This document shows, in pieces, positions 11,785 through 22,619 of a stretch of DNA of 64,000 nt. Origin of the DNA: Penicillium oxalicum (Eukaryota; Ascomycota; Eurotiomycetes; Eurotiales; Aspergillaceae); contig NC_064651.1 of assembly GCF_001723175.1 (NCBI RefSeq), forward strand, positions 248,001-312,000, read 5' to 3'. Made by a program: the position numbers and the translations under genes. The number at the start of each line of letters is the position of its first letter. The first letter of the stretch is position 1. Below the pieces are notes generated by a model. That model saw only the letters and a list, made by a program, of their open reading frames with translations, did not search any database and was not told where the DNA came from.

Positions 11785-14092
11785 GTGGATCAATATTATC
11801 ACAACCCACACAAATATGTTGGCCCATCCCGGCCATCAGTTTCCCCCACCATAAGCCTGGGCGGGCCTACGAGTCCGAGGTTCACGGCAATAACAAGCTG
11901 CTCAGAGCAGTCGACGATCGACCCAGTCGAACATCGTAACTTGTCATCGGCCCACTGTTCCTCCAGCCTTTCAAGGTCCCAGCGTGATTCGTCGTTGGTA
12001 CCAGATAACTTGCATACAAATGCACTCATCGAGGCCACAAAGAAAAGGGCGGTCGATGAGCAGCAGGTGCAAAATATGCGACTGGCAGTCCAGACGAGGT
12101 TCCGCGTCTACAACTCAGAGATCGAGCCGGAGCGGGAATGTGAATATCCCTGCAATTGTCCGATCCACAAATATGTGCAGAAAAAGGCAGAACGACTACC
12201 AATCCAAGAGCAGTGGGCTAGAGCGGTCATGTATCCGGGCGAGAAACATTATTATGGTTACGTTTGGGGGGCCCGTTTCTTCAATCACAACCCCTACCAG
12301 GGGAAGGTGATTTCGCCTTATGGATACGTGAGCTCACGATACCTTGCCATGCCCAGGCCCGATCCCACCTTTCACGCCAAATCTCTTCATCAAGCTATTG
12401 AAGTGAATGAAGACTTGAATTCCAAGGCACAGCTAGCCGTTGATGCACTGGAGCCATCCTTTTGCATTTGGGATGTGGATCAGCTTGAAAAATCAATTTC
12501 AGCTCTGGGAATCAGCTCGGCAACCAGTCAACTTCAAAGCAGCGGAAAGCTGAGGAGGCCGAGCTTGAAAAAAGCCCTTTCGATCAAGTCTTCCGAGGAG
12601 AGAGTTGCTTCCAAAACATTGAAATTGTTTGCTGGTGCACGTGAGCTTCGCGATAGCATCGTGAAAGAGGAAAGTGGGAGGTGGCCATGTGATGAGGACA
12701 AAAGTGTTGTCTACAGATATCAGGACAACATGCGATTGACCCGGGCAATGACTGACATGCGCAATCAGAAGCCCTTGCAATATCTCCACCTCCTCAGAGC
12801 GGGCTATTTTGAGCCAATTCCTCTCGCCTGGGCAAAAGATCTTTCCAGCCCACTGAGATTTACCATTGATGCAGCCGCAGGATGGAGGGGCATTACGCCG
12901 ACGTGGAGAGGATTTCAGACAACTGGGGAAGAGCGTTTACAATGGGTCGTGAATCATCGGTCAGGCAATACTCGCGGAAGAGAGAGGCCCAATTTTTTCA
13001 CTGCTTTGAATCAAGCACGAACCAGAATGGCACAGTCGGTTCCGTGTCCCTCGATCTATCGTTCTCCTTACGACACATGCTTCCTGAAAACAACAGCTAC
13101 CGAATATTCGAAGCAAATAATTAAAGTTCAAGATTATGCCTTCAACGAGCCTTCTGAGCCCACCGATGAGACAATGATCTTGCTGGATGTTTCGGGCTCA
13201 ATGGATCGTCCGCCCCGACGTTCGATTTATGATCAGTATTTGCTCACTGAATTTGTCGGCTCAAGTCATCCAAGAAACAAAGGTAAATACAGCTAAAAAT
13301 TCTCCTGGGGTTGCCTGCATGGTCACTTATTCGGTAATAGATGTTGCACAATCTATCATTCGCCGATTCACCCAAGCACTGGCAAATCACGACCAGAACA
13401 GATCTGGCTACGAACTCACTACATTCTCCAGCAAAGCCGAAAACATTGGTCATCTGAATTATTTCAATTTTGAAGATAGATGGCTGAACATCAAATTCGG
13501 CGGCCGCGCTCGAGTCATGATAGGATGGCAGAGTCTGAAAGAAAGATTCTTCCAGAAACACGCCAGCACGGCGATCTTCCACCCCATCTACGGCTGGCAA
13601 GCTGGGCCGCAAACCCCAAAGCTCCGTACTCTACTGGTTTTCGACGGCGAAGTCCAGGATATCGACGACTTTGAACTTGATCTTCTGAGCTCACCTTGGG
13701 CTCACGTTACAATTCTTCTGATTGGAGCCGACGAATGCCCACGTCATCATCAAAATGCCAACAGGCTCCAAAGTATCAGTGACCCTAACCCACGAGTTTC
13801 ATTCGTTGATGCGCAAGGCAACGTACCCGAGAGATTCATCGTGCATGAATTACTCAAGCGCCACCTTGGACGTCCCATTTGCATGGGTGAGTTTGAGCAG
13901 CTGGAACTTGTGCCTGGTCAGCTGCGTCCATTTGAGCTTCCAGCCAGAGAGCCACCGCCTCCTCATCTGCCCGAGCTTGAACAACCGGGTCCACCACCGC
14001 CTGTTGAGCTTGCGAGTCGAGAGATATTGTGGCAACCGGAACTTGAAGGAGACCATCCGCCACCTTACTCGGTCGCGGTGGGTGATGCGTAA
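11785..14092 (+). CDS. von Willebrand factor A-domain protein with C-terminal PPPY
   Basis: Two exons (11785..13282 and 13341..14092) joined by a 58-base intron encode 749 aa. Residues 1-90 are Ser/Pro-rich and look disordered. A conserved block with clustered Cys/His follows (CNCPIHKYVQKKAE, near residue 130). The vWA domain starts near residue 464 with MILLDVSGSM, an intact MIDAS DxSxS at residues 468-472, and runs across the intron into TLLVFDGEVQD and ILLIGADE. The C-terminus is proline-rich and ends with a PPPY motif (EGDHPPPYSV), the ligand type bound by WW domains of Rsp5/Nedd4 ligases or their adaptors. No signal peptide or membrane segment is visible, so a cytosolic scaffold is likely. 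The exact role is unknown. Confidence 0.8.
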
Positions 14093-14627
14093 TATTGAAA
14101 CTGCCCTCGAGTGAGGGAGAGGTCATTGGCTGGATTTTTTAAGTCCTGTGAATAGATTGGCATGATCCTGGCTTTTGTTAAGGACGTAATCAAGGGCGTA
14201 CAGCGGGGTATTGTTTTTTTTTCTCTCTTTCTTAGCCCGAATTCTTCGGAAGCGTTCAGGGCTGTTTCACCTTGTGTGTTTTGAATTATGCATGACAGAG
14301 CGGAATTCTGAGGACTCCGATTTGAAGCTCAATCCCTTTTGACGCTACCCTTGTATCGATGTGGATAGTTACGGGTGTTTGGTCTCACAAGTAAATGGAG
14401 TTTGAGTTTCAGCTTAAATATGTACATGCAGACTCGATGCCTGAACGAATTCACCCCGTCATCAATCAGGTTCAGGTCTAACTCATTTTCTCGTTGGACA
14501 ATACAACCAGACTATCAAGAAACGCCCCGTCATCATCATCAAGTCATCACGGGGTTCCGCCCTGTTCTCCCTTCTCTCATCACCAAAATACACCTCTCAT
14601 TCTGTAAGAGAACCAAGAAAAAAAAGC
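14093..14627. other. Convergent 3' intergenic spacer
   Basis: Short spacer between the converging vWA and S1/P1 nuclease genes, T-rich near 14210..14235. I see no gene. It presumably holds both 3' UTRs. Confidence 0.5.
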
Positions 14628-15747
14628 TTAATGAGCGTGTCTGGCCGACCCACAGCAGGACTCTCCCATAGCATCACGAGCCAGCTGAGCCCGGCTTACA
14701 CCACGAGGCTCGGGCAACAAATCACGACCCATCAAATCCGGACCATCGTTGGCGCCCTTTGCAACGTAACCCTCCAGATCGCGCTTCGCGATCTCATTGC
14801 TATAGATCATGTTGAGCCAGTTGGCCAATCGGTATCCACCCTTGGCAATCTGCAGCTCAATCGTTCCGATCGCGGAATTGTAGTACGTAGGGTAGAGGTC
14901 ACCCGTCTGGAGAGCGGCCGCGCCGTTGGGCATGACGACCGAGCAGACATAGGCATTTGCGTCCGACGCCCAGCGAGTCGCCGAGGCAATGGGATCGGTC
15001 ACCGTGTCGCCTTTGATCCAACTTGGTGCTTGGGACTGGTAACTGCCCGAATCAATCTCGCCGACCAGGCTGGTAGCCCAGGACTTGGCGTCGGCCAGCG
15101 TGCTACCGCCAATGAGCTTCTGGGGCATGTAGGTATCCCAGTCGGAGTGCAGGTTGTCGCTGTACCCGTCGAAAGTGACTTTGATTCCGTTGCCGCCGAC
15201 TTGGTACGCCTCGTCGTGCAGAGGCTGGGTGATGTCTCCTAGGAAATGGACCAGGAACTTGAGGGCTTCGGCGACGTGAGCGTTGCTGAGACGGCTGTCC
15301 CCGACACGCTGGGTATAGTTGGCAATTGCGGAGATGGAGCAACCGGCGCTGCCACAATCGCGGGCGTAATCCACATTGCAGTTGGTGGGGGGACTATCCT
15401 CGGCGTCAATGAAATGGAGAGGTGCGGACCATTTGCCTGCGGTGGTGGTGCGGTAGGAGTCTGCCCAGGAGGCAATGCTTGCGAGGTATGAGCCAGAGGT
15501 GTCTCCAAGCACGCCTTGCGCCCTGTATAAAGATTCAGTCGAATGATTGACAAGTATGAAGGGTCCAAAGGTCACAGCCTGGGGGGGAATCCACGAGTGG
15601 CCAGGATCTTTCTTACCAGGACGCCGTGCTGGCAGAGAGATAGTTTTGAGCAACGTAGGCGACTGTTGCATGTCCCAGGGCTCCCCATGCGTTAACTCCA
15701 CTCAGGGATCCCAGGGTGACGAGAGCGATCTTGGAAAGGCGAGCCAT
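14628..15747 (-). CDS. Secreted S1/P1-type nuclease
   Basis: Two exons (15747..15617 and 15522..14628) around a 94-base intron encode 341 aa, close to the usual size of nuclease S1/P1. A 20-residue signal peptide (MARLSKIALVTLGSLSGVNA) is followed by WGALGHATVAYVAQ; the mature N-terminal Trp and the following His are zinc ligands in this family. Further ligand motifs are present: HFIDAED, FLVHFLGDITQPLHDE and the HSDWDTYMP region. The enzyme is a zinc-dependent secreted nuclease that cuts single-stranded DNA and RNA to 5'-mononucleotides and usually also acts as a 3'-nucleotidase, for phosphate or nucleotide scavenging. Cysteines in the mature part fit extracellular disulfides. A TATA-like box lies about 130 bases upstream. 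Confidence 0.93.
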
Positions 15748-15874
15748 TTTTGGAACGAGGAGATTCAAACTTCTTCTTTGTGAGGAGAAGGCTTGAGAGG
15801 GAAAGTATGCGATTTCAAAAAGGAAAATGGGACTCGGTCGCTCAGAGCGCTGCCAAGCTGCGGGGATGGATCTG

Positions 15875-15883
15875 CTTTTATAG
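15875..15883 (-). promoter_or_regulatory. TATA-like box of the S1/P1 nuclease gene
   Basis: CTATAAAAG on the minus strand, about 128 bases upstream of the nuclease ATG, in a position usual for fungal TATA boxes. Confidence 0.55.
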
Positions 15884-18632
15884 ATGTCGAACCAAGTCGG
15901 TCGTTCGAAGAGGGCCTCCCTTCAGACCTAGTTACGTTTTTTTTATTTCTCTTGTTTCTTCAAACGGCAGCTTTCTCCCGGTCACGGCATAGCCTTGCAC
16001 TTATCGTGGACAGCAAGCGAGCCAACACCGAGGCAAATAAGACTAGTCAGGCGGACGAGGCGGAGATAAGAGTCTCTAAGTGGTGGACAGGCCAAGAAGG
16101 CGACTGCGAGCCTGTCCAGTGATGGTGAGATTTTTGCTTCTTCAGCATTTTCTCCAGGTCACACCAGAGTGGTCCACCAGAAGAGATCGACACTGCGGGG
16201 GTGAAGAAGATGCGACGGACTCCCTTCGGGGCCAAAAAAAGAAAAAGAAAAAAAGGTTGGAGAACTCCACGTCTGCGGAGACGATTGCCGCTCGCGACAC
16301 CATCGCCGAGCCCGCCTCAACCGTCCACACTCGTCTCGAGTCCTTCTGGTCCAGCTGCCAGAGCACATGTTGACCTGAGATTTCACCGAAATATAATTCC
16401 CTTTTTTTTTTGACTCATGCACCACACGTGGGCTGAACATAGGACCTTGGTGGAATGCTAAGCATTTAGTTAAGCTCGTCAGCGCAGAGACCGTGCACGC
16501 TTGCAGATTCGCGCGACCTGGCATCGTCATGAGCTGAGTTCGTGCCGTGCCACAAAAGCAAACCTGAAAAGGTGCACACAAGGTTGCACCGGCGGCGTGA
16601 TTGTGCTTGAGTCTCGATACACAATAGACCCAGGCTGACCGTTCTCCTCCGTGTTCCAGCCCTGCAGTGTGGCTGTTCAACCGTCATAAGCGTCACCAAC
16701 ACTTGCAGTAGTCCGGACAGAGGGTGAAAGTCAATAAGATTTGTGCGTCGTGGATACGTCGCTCCTAGTCTTCACCCGAGTCTGAACAGCTGGAATGGTC
16801 TCGCGATTGGGTGCAGATTCATTCGCCAGTATCTCTAGCACTCATTCCGATTCTGCCAGATGTGGTAAGCTCGCTAGAATCTGAGAGTGAGAAAACACAT
16901 GAGCAAGATCACGGCGTGGTGTGAGTAGACCAGAAAGACCGCAGAAAAACCTTATCCTGCCAAGAGAAACTGTCACCTTGGCATCTCATTGCTGGGCGAA
17001 CATGGTATGAATTCAGGAAGGACATACTCATGGATTCAAGAACCACAGTTCTCAAAGACAGCCAAAATCAAAGAGGTCAAAGCATGATACCGCCCGAAAG
17101 CGAAACCAAAATCTCACTCTGTGAGTCTTGTATGCCACCCTGAGAGTTTGGAGGCCGAGAAGATTACTGATTCGAGATGAAGAGGTGGGGGAAGGATCAA
17201 ACTCAGGGAGGTACCTAGTACACGCTCACAGCCAGCTTCATCCAAACTGTGGTTTGTACTCGTGACATGTCTTTCGCAACAACCCTCAGGTACTTTGCCG
17301 TATTTCTGCATCACGGGAGCCATCGACCCGATTTCTCGTCGCGTTGCCGTCGGAGCCCCGTGCAGATTGCCCACAAGGCGTATCCACGAAATGTGATTGG
17401 TCAAAATTGAATCGGATCCGGGCGATAGTGGAAAGGCCCAAGCTTGATTGGGTCATTAATGGGAATTTCTGGAAACTATTTTGGTGATCTCTCTGTGCAA
17501 TGCTTTGGTCTGGTTGTGACTGGCAATTTGACCTCTGGGCCTGTCAATACGTAGGCCTCCCTATGCTTTGACGGAGATGCAACTTGGAAAAACTTGCAGT
17601 CCAGTGTAATTCGTCGTCGACCCACAACCTCAGGTTTCTTCCCTTGCGATTCCTCTCTGCTGACCATGAGCATGCAATCTTCTGTGAACAATCATAAAAA
17701 TCAAGCAAGAAAAACCGATCGCCGGGGTTGAGACGAATTCTGGACAAGGGCCATTTCCAACATTTTGAACGCGCCGGGAAATCGAGATCTCATTCAGAGA
17801 TGTCGCGAAAATCGTCGAGACGCGTCTCCCTGCGACGCCTCAAAGTGAGCGAAGCGACGTCCCTGAATCAGTGTAGCTGATTCCGGATGAACACCATGGA
17901 AGAAACGGATACAAGCACGGGGCGACGCTGAGAATTGAGCTCAAAATAGAATGGGGGAAAATTCTCTTTGTCTCTCAGTTTCGAGGCTTCTCGTTCTCCT
18001 CCATTCATCATCGCCCCGAGAATGAACGTGTAGTCATTTGATCCTGGAGAACAAAGAAATGACAATGATGAGTTCGGTCGAGACCCTCGCCGTGCATGCA
18101 TCTTTATCGACGAAATAGAGGTAAGGATGGCGACGAACTTCACGGCTTAGCCTGATCACGTAGGCAGGCTCTTATCAAGACGATCAGATACAGTTGACGT
18201 GCCAGACCCTGGGAAACGCTCATGCGCATATTCGGATAATCAAAAAAATCTGCCCTGACGAAAATCTTTGCCTCTCGGTCGACAAGCTCCACGGGTAAAG
18301 ACAGGATCCTCCTTTGATCTGTACGCACTCAAGATTAGATTGTTTTCAAGGAATAGAATGCCTAGTCTAAACAAGCTCGGCGTCGAAGTGTACGGCTCTT
18401 TGAGTTGTCTTTCCTGTTGGGGGACTCGGTGCTTTGAGGCGGCCTTTATTCCTCCAAATTATGAAACCAATCTCGCGTCGTCAACAAAGACGGGCCTTTG
18501 ATTTCCATCATCCAAAGCAGTAAACATCGTGTTTTCTGCCAAATTAGATGTTTTTCGTCAAAGGTCACACGGGATGACCATGGCAAACATAGCTGAGAGC
18601 AATTTCGCTGCTCAAACCCTTGCCAGAGAGCG
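15884..18632. other. Large intergenic region, 2.7 kb
   Basis: Divergent spacer between the nuclease and the gene at 18758. It contains only short frames on both strands with no recognisable product and an A/G-rich tract near 16226..16256. I see no RNA gene or transposon. Confidence 0.45.
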
Positions 18633-18640
18633 TATATAAA
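18633..18640 (+). promoter_or_regulatory. TATA box upstream of 18758 gene
   Basis: TATATAAA located about 120 bases before the ATG at 18758. Confidence 0.55.
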
Positions 18641-18757
18641 ATCTGGTCAGTGTCAACAGGAAGAGATGGCAGAAAACCGCAAATCAGCTCCTCTTACCAG
18701 ATCTGAAGTTTGAACGTCAACTCATCCCTCCCATACTTGGTCCGTCCGTGTACAAAA

Positions 18758-19675
18758 ATGGAAGAACTCCCCAAAGCTGATACCCTGCTCTATGGCGAGC
18801 ACCAACACCGCGGCATGCGTTTCCAACGGTGGATCGAAAATGCATCTCTGTCAAACTGCCCAATTCAACCCAGCGAGGTCACCTTGACTCAACTGCATGC
18901 CAACTGGTTGCCAGTCATCGTTGACCGCGCCCAGCCGGATGCAGTGAGCTTTGCCGATGGCCTCTATCACGCAAATCGACTACAAATTCACGGTCCGTGG
19001 GTCCACCATCGAATGACGAGCGGGATCAAGCCCGGACCTAGGGGAAGATTTTCAACCGAAGACATCAATGACTTTCAATCCTACATTGCACCAACCGCTC
19101 TCTTCTTGACGTGTGTTTTTCGAATGGATGGCCCTTATGTCTCTCAAATCGCTCAAGCCGTATACCAAAGTGAGTATTCCATGGGCACTCTCGAGCATAT
19201 CTTCTTCACCGATGTGGTCAACCAAGATACAACTGATTTTCTGCAGGAAAGCGTTCTTCCCGACATGAACAATCCGAACAAAATTCCAACCACTCGTGAG
19301 ACATACACCTTTGAACACGGTTCCCCCGAGCATCTCGCTTTGCTGGGCACCAGACTGGGCTCGGTCGTGGGGTACCTCATGCTGGGTGCATATCCTCGTG
19401 GCACGCGACGCGTTTCTCGAATCAGTATTCATCGCAACTATGGATTAAGTCTCGAGCTTCAGTTTCAAATTGAAGATATTCCACGCAATACGGCATCTTC
19501 GGGTGGTTTTTCTTCAAAAGCCGGGGATAAACGTCGCCACGTGGGTGGCGGAGATGGAACAGACGATGGTGCCGGTTCTTCGGGGAAGCGACGGAAGCCC
19601 AGTGGTGGGGATGACGATAATTATCAAGGACCTGCACGTCGAACGAGACAGCGGCTTGGACCACGGAAGATTTAG
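18758..19675 (+). CDS. Hypothetical protein with basic, NLS-like C-terminal tail
   Basis: Single-exon frame of 305 aa from the ATG at 18758; an upstream extension to 18710 has only a TTG start. I do not recognise the family. Residues 1-240 look like a compact mixed alpha/beta domain with aromatic and hydrophobic patches and no signal peptide or membrane segment. From about residue 245 the chain becomes low-complexity: Gly/Asp-rich blocks (GGGDGTDDGAGSSG) alternate with basic clusters (KRRK, RRTRQR), which look like nuclear localisation signals. A TATA box lies 120 bases upstream. Codon use looks ordinary. A nuclear protein is my inference; no activity is suggested. Confidence 0.7.
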   Translation: MEELPKADTLLYGEHQHRGMRFQRWIENASLSNCPIQPSEVTLTQLHANWLPVIVDRAQPDAVSFADGLYHANRLQIHGPWVHHRMTSGIKPGPRGRFSTEDINDFQSYIAPTALFLTCVFRMDGPYVSQIAQAVYQSEYSMGTLEHIFFTDVVNQDTTDFLQESVLPDMNNPNKIPTTRETYTFEHGSPEHLALLGTRLGSVVGYLMLGAYPRGTRRVSRISIHRNYGLSLELQFQIEDIPRNTASSGGFSSKAGDKRRHVGGGDGTDDGAGSSGKRRKPSGGDDDNYQGPARRTRQRLGPRKI

Positions 19676-20637
19676 CCCACAGTTCGAAAAGCGCTTCTTG
19701 GGCGAAGACCGCGGGCGCCAGTGTGACAAGTTCAGTTGCCAACCGGATTTTCAGCAAGAGTTCTGGAGCCAGCACTTTTGGCATTTTGCAAAGGGGCATT
19801 TCGGTTGGTTCACTTTCAATTCCACAAGTGCATGATGCTCGATCATGCTTCGACATAGACCCCATTCTCACTTATTCGGTGGTGAAAATAAAGGATACCT
19901 TTCTGACCCCGGAGTTGGACAGATCGTCTCAACCTATCTTTCATTGGCCCATGTCCCCCTGTAATATTCACATTCATCATAAAGACTGAGTTAGCTGGTG
20001 TTCGTAGACAAGGGAAAGAAGAACCTGATCACAAACACGTACCCGAGAAATCAAAATTCAAGACTAATACATAGCAATGCCGAGGTGCCAAGAGAGACTG
20101 GACGATTAGTGTAGACTGACGGTGAGTCGAACTGAGTTTATTTACTTCTTCATCCCGCGATAATCTCCCTCTTTCGAGAACGGCACTACCTTGCCGTACA
20201 TTCGATTGCTCCCCAAGAAACGATGCGCTCGAAGAACTCTCAATCATACTGTCCCAAACAACTCAAAGGCACGACACTGGCGGCGACAGAAATCACGGTA
20301 CGTTAATTATATCGCCCTAATCGTCAAGCTTAAAACACAATGCGCCCGATTGGGCCTGTCAGGAATTTAATAGGGCCTTGGTTGAGAAGCGACGGACGAA
20401 CTGGATCAAGTGGCTGTAGTTGAATTCTACTCTTCATGCGACGAGATAGGAGATCGCAGTACTTCCCCCTTAAGATGCTTTCTAAGCTACACCACGAATC
20501 GAATCTGCGGTCGTCGCAGGGGTAGAACATCCGTAGGTCATGGATAGCCGATACGTAGAAGCAGTCTATTCTACTGACCACTCAACGTGAACCGTACCGA
20601 CGGTTTGGCGATCTCAAATACACCAGACGAAAATGCC
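19676..20637. other. Convergent intergenic spacer
   Basis: Spacer between the 18758 gene and the ankyrin gene. A minus-strand frame at 20330..20581 (83 codons) is the longest but resembles nothing known to me. Confidence 0.45.
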
Positions 20638-21768
20638 CTATGAAGCAATCGTCAACGATGTCTTCTTCAGGGAAAGCGCCTCTTCGATCACCTGGGTCAT
20701 CTCTGCACCCCAGAAAGACGCATAATTCACGGCGCTCCCAAAAGCCCCCTTTAGATAAGGATCTGCCCCATGTGCAATCAACCATTTGACGCGCTCCATC
20801 GCCCCGGCCATGACCGCATGCACAATCGCATACTGAGGTACCATATGTTGCGACTGGGTCTTCTCGTTCACATCAGCACCCTTCTCCACTAGTAAGCTCA
20901 TAATGGGGATTCGATCAGCATCAAACCCTTTGCTAGGTATGACACGGCCAGCATGTGGGTTAACTCCCGGAGGGCAAGCACCAGCAGCGCAGTGCAGCGG
21001 TGTACCATTCTGGATTCGAGCCCCTGCGTCGAGCAACATTTGCACAGCTTCTAGACTTCCCCGCGCTGATGCGGTCTCGAGAGCGACACATGACTCCGTG
21101 TCCGATGCTCCCAGTCGATCGCGAAAGTCTTTCTGTGGACCCAGGTTAGGATCAGCCCCGTGTGCGAGGAACCAAGATAGCAATGGAATGTTGTCAATCA
21201 CTCTAGGGAGAATGACAGCTCCGTAGAACCCTGGATTGTTGGGCGTCCAGCCATGCTTGAGAAACAGCTCAAAGATCTCAATCTGCCGGCGAGGTGATGC
21301 TCTAAGGACCAGCTCGGGTGTGTGTCGAGCAATGGGCGCGCCATGCGACAGGAGAAATTGAACTGCCTCCACATGACCCGCTCGAATTGCGATCAAGAGG
21401 CCACGGTGGAGAAAGGCTGGTGTGCGGAGCTTGGAGGTGACACAGTCCTCCACTGTCGACAGAGGTCCTTCTCGGCAGGCGAAATCAAACGATGAAGTAC
21501 ATGTTGGTTCGGGGTTGAGTAACTCGACATCAATTGCTTCCATGATCGGAAGATCATCAAAGTGGGAGCCCATCTTCCTGGATCTTGGATGAGATTGATT
21601 GCCGCCGGATGAAGCACTCTGTGCCTGGGCTTGAGCCTGTACCCGAACCTGTACTTGAGCCCGTGCCTGAGCTTCAGCTTGAATTCGAGCCATTTGTCGA
21701 CGTTCCTGTACTTGTTGTCGAAGGGCCTGCATTATGCGTTGCCGTTGAACTTCGTCTTGGGATGCCAT
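20638..21768 (-). CDS. Ankyrin-repeat protein with Gln/Ala/Arg-rich N-terminus
   Basis: Uninterrupted 376-aa frame from the ATG at 21766-21768 (MASQDEVQ); a longer frame to 21810 adds 14 unlikely residues. Residues 7-55 are Gln/Arg/Ala-rich with QAQAQ and RAQVQV steps and probably form a helix or coiled coil. From about residue 115 several ankyrin repeats follow: LLIAIRAGHVEAVQFLLSHG, LLSWFLAHGADPN, ALETASARGSLEAVQMLLDAGA, TPLHCAAG, IMSLLVEKGADVN and VKWLIAHGADPYLKG. The arrangement matches the many uncharacterised fungal ankyrin proteins, which act as interaction scaffolds. No catalytic domain is present. The DNA coding the N-terminus (about 21625..21695) is an imperfect short repeat. Confidence 0.85.
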   Translation of the reverse strand: MASQDEVQRQRIMQALRQQVQERRQMARIQAEAQARAQVQVRVQAQAQAQSASSGGNQSHPRSRKMGSHFDDLPIMEAIDVELLNPEPTCTSSFDFACREGPLSTVEDCVTSKLRTPAFLHRGLLIAIRAGHVEAVQFLLSHGAPIARHTPELVLRASPRRQIEIFELFLKHGWTPNNPGFYGAVILPRVIDNIPLLSWFLAHGADPNLGPQKDFRDRLGASDTESCVALETASARGSLEAVQMLLDAGARIQNGTPLHCAAGACPPGVNPHAGRVIPSKGFDADRIPIMSLLVEKGADVNEKTQSQHMVPQYAIVHAVMAGAMERVKWLIAHGADPYLKGAFGSAVNYASFWGAEMTQVIEEALSLKKTSLTIAS

Positions 21769-22619
21769 TCTGCCACATGAACGGATGGAGCGGTGTTTTA
21801 AACCCAACAAAGAGCTGTGTGATTATTTTTTGTGATAGAATCATCCGACTCTTCGCTCATGAGGTTTTTTCGTCAACCCGGACATGAAAATCACTTCTAC
21901 AGGAAGACTACCGGCTGTATGTAGCAACGTTTGCTGACAGCGAGTTCGATCCCCGCTGGTCCGAGCTTCAGTGGATTGTGTCCGGCGCGTGCTGGTGATC
22001 CGACTCCTCCTCTCCTTTTCTTTTTTTTCTCGGCAAAAAGCCATCCCTTCAAATTAGGCGGTTAACGACCTGTAAAAATGAGGCGACAGTGTTAGATACT
22101 GGCGGGGGAAATTTTCCAGATTGTGAGATGATGAGTGTAGCAGTGGATGGTGAGCTTTCTTAGGGGTTGATAGGGTCTCTGTGATGAATGTACGACAAAA
22201 CAAAACGGTCGGAATGGCGCGGACTGCTTTGACCAGATCAGACTGCGACCGATGTAGTCTACGAGACGAGGTATCAAGATCGTTTACCTGAGCCAAAATA
22301 ACCGGCACAATTATCCTCATGAGGTGATAGATCAATTCAAACTTGTTGCAGCCCAGGAGCACGGTAAACGAGTCGAAGCGATTCAGTAATAGTAACAGTA
22401 CATCCAACATTGCCTAGCCATGAGTATGTACAGGTGAGAAAATTGCATCGAGCTAAAACCAAGCCATTCATCCTTATGATACTTCCATTTGTGGTCGTAA
22501 GGTCTTCCTCAGTCTAACACGGGTATTCAAAATTCCCATCCAGTTTTCCATGACAGGGCTCAGAAAGATGCTTGTTCAAGACACGAATCAGATGCCAAAT
22601 TCACACAAAGTCACCAGGC
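21769..22619. other. Intergenic DNA upstream of the ankyrin gene
   Basis: A 118-codon minus-strand frame (22410..22054) begins with a hydrophobic Leu-rich stretch but has no recognisable family and low likelihood. A tRNA-like 3' fragment at 21938..21963 is not a full gene. Otherwise I see nothing. Confidence 0.4.

Noticed and set aside
14631..15242. 203-codon + frame opposite the S1/P1 nuclease
   Set aside because: Antisense shadow of a strongly supported gene.
16159..16680. 173-codon minus frame with KKK/FFF tract
   Set aside because: Spans an A/G-rich low-complexity run and has no recognisable content.
21938..21963. T-arm plus acceptor-like tRNA 3' end (CAGCGAGTTCGATCCCCGCTGGTCCG)
   Set aside because: No matching D arm, anticodon arm or full acceptor 5' strand is found upstream, and the T stem has a mismatch. 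At best a tRNA fragment.
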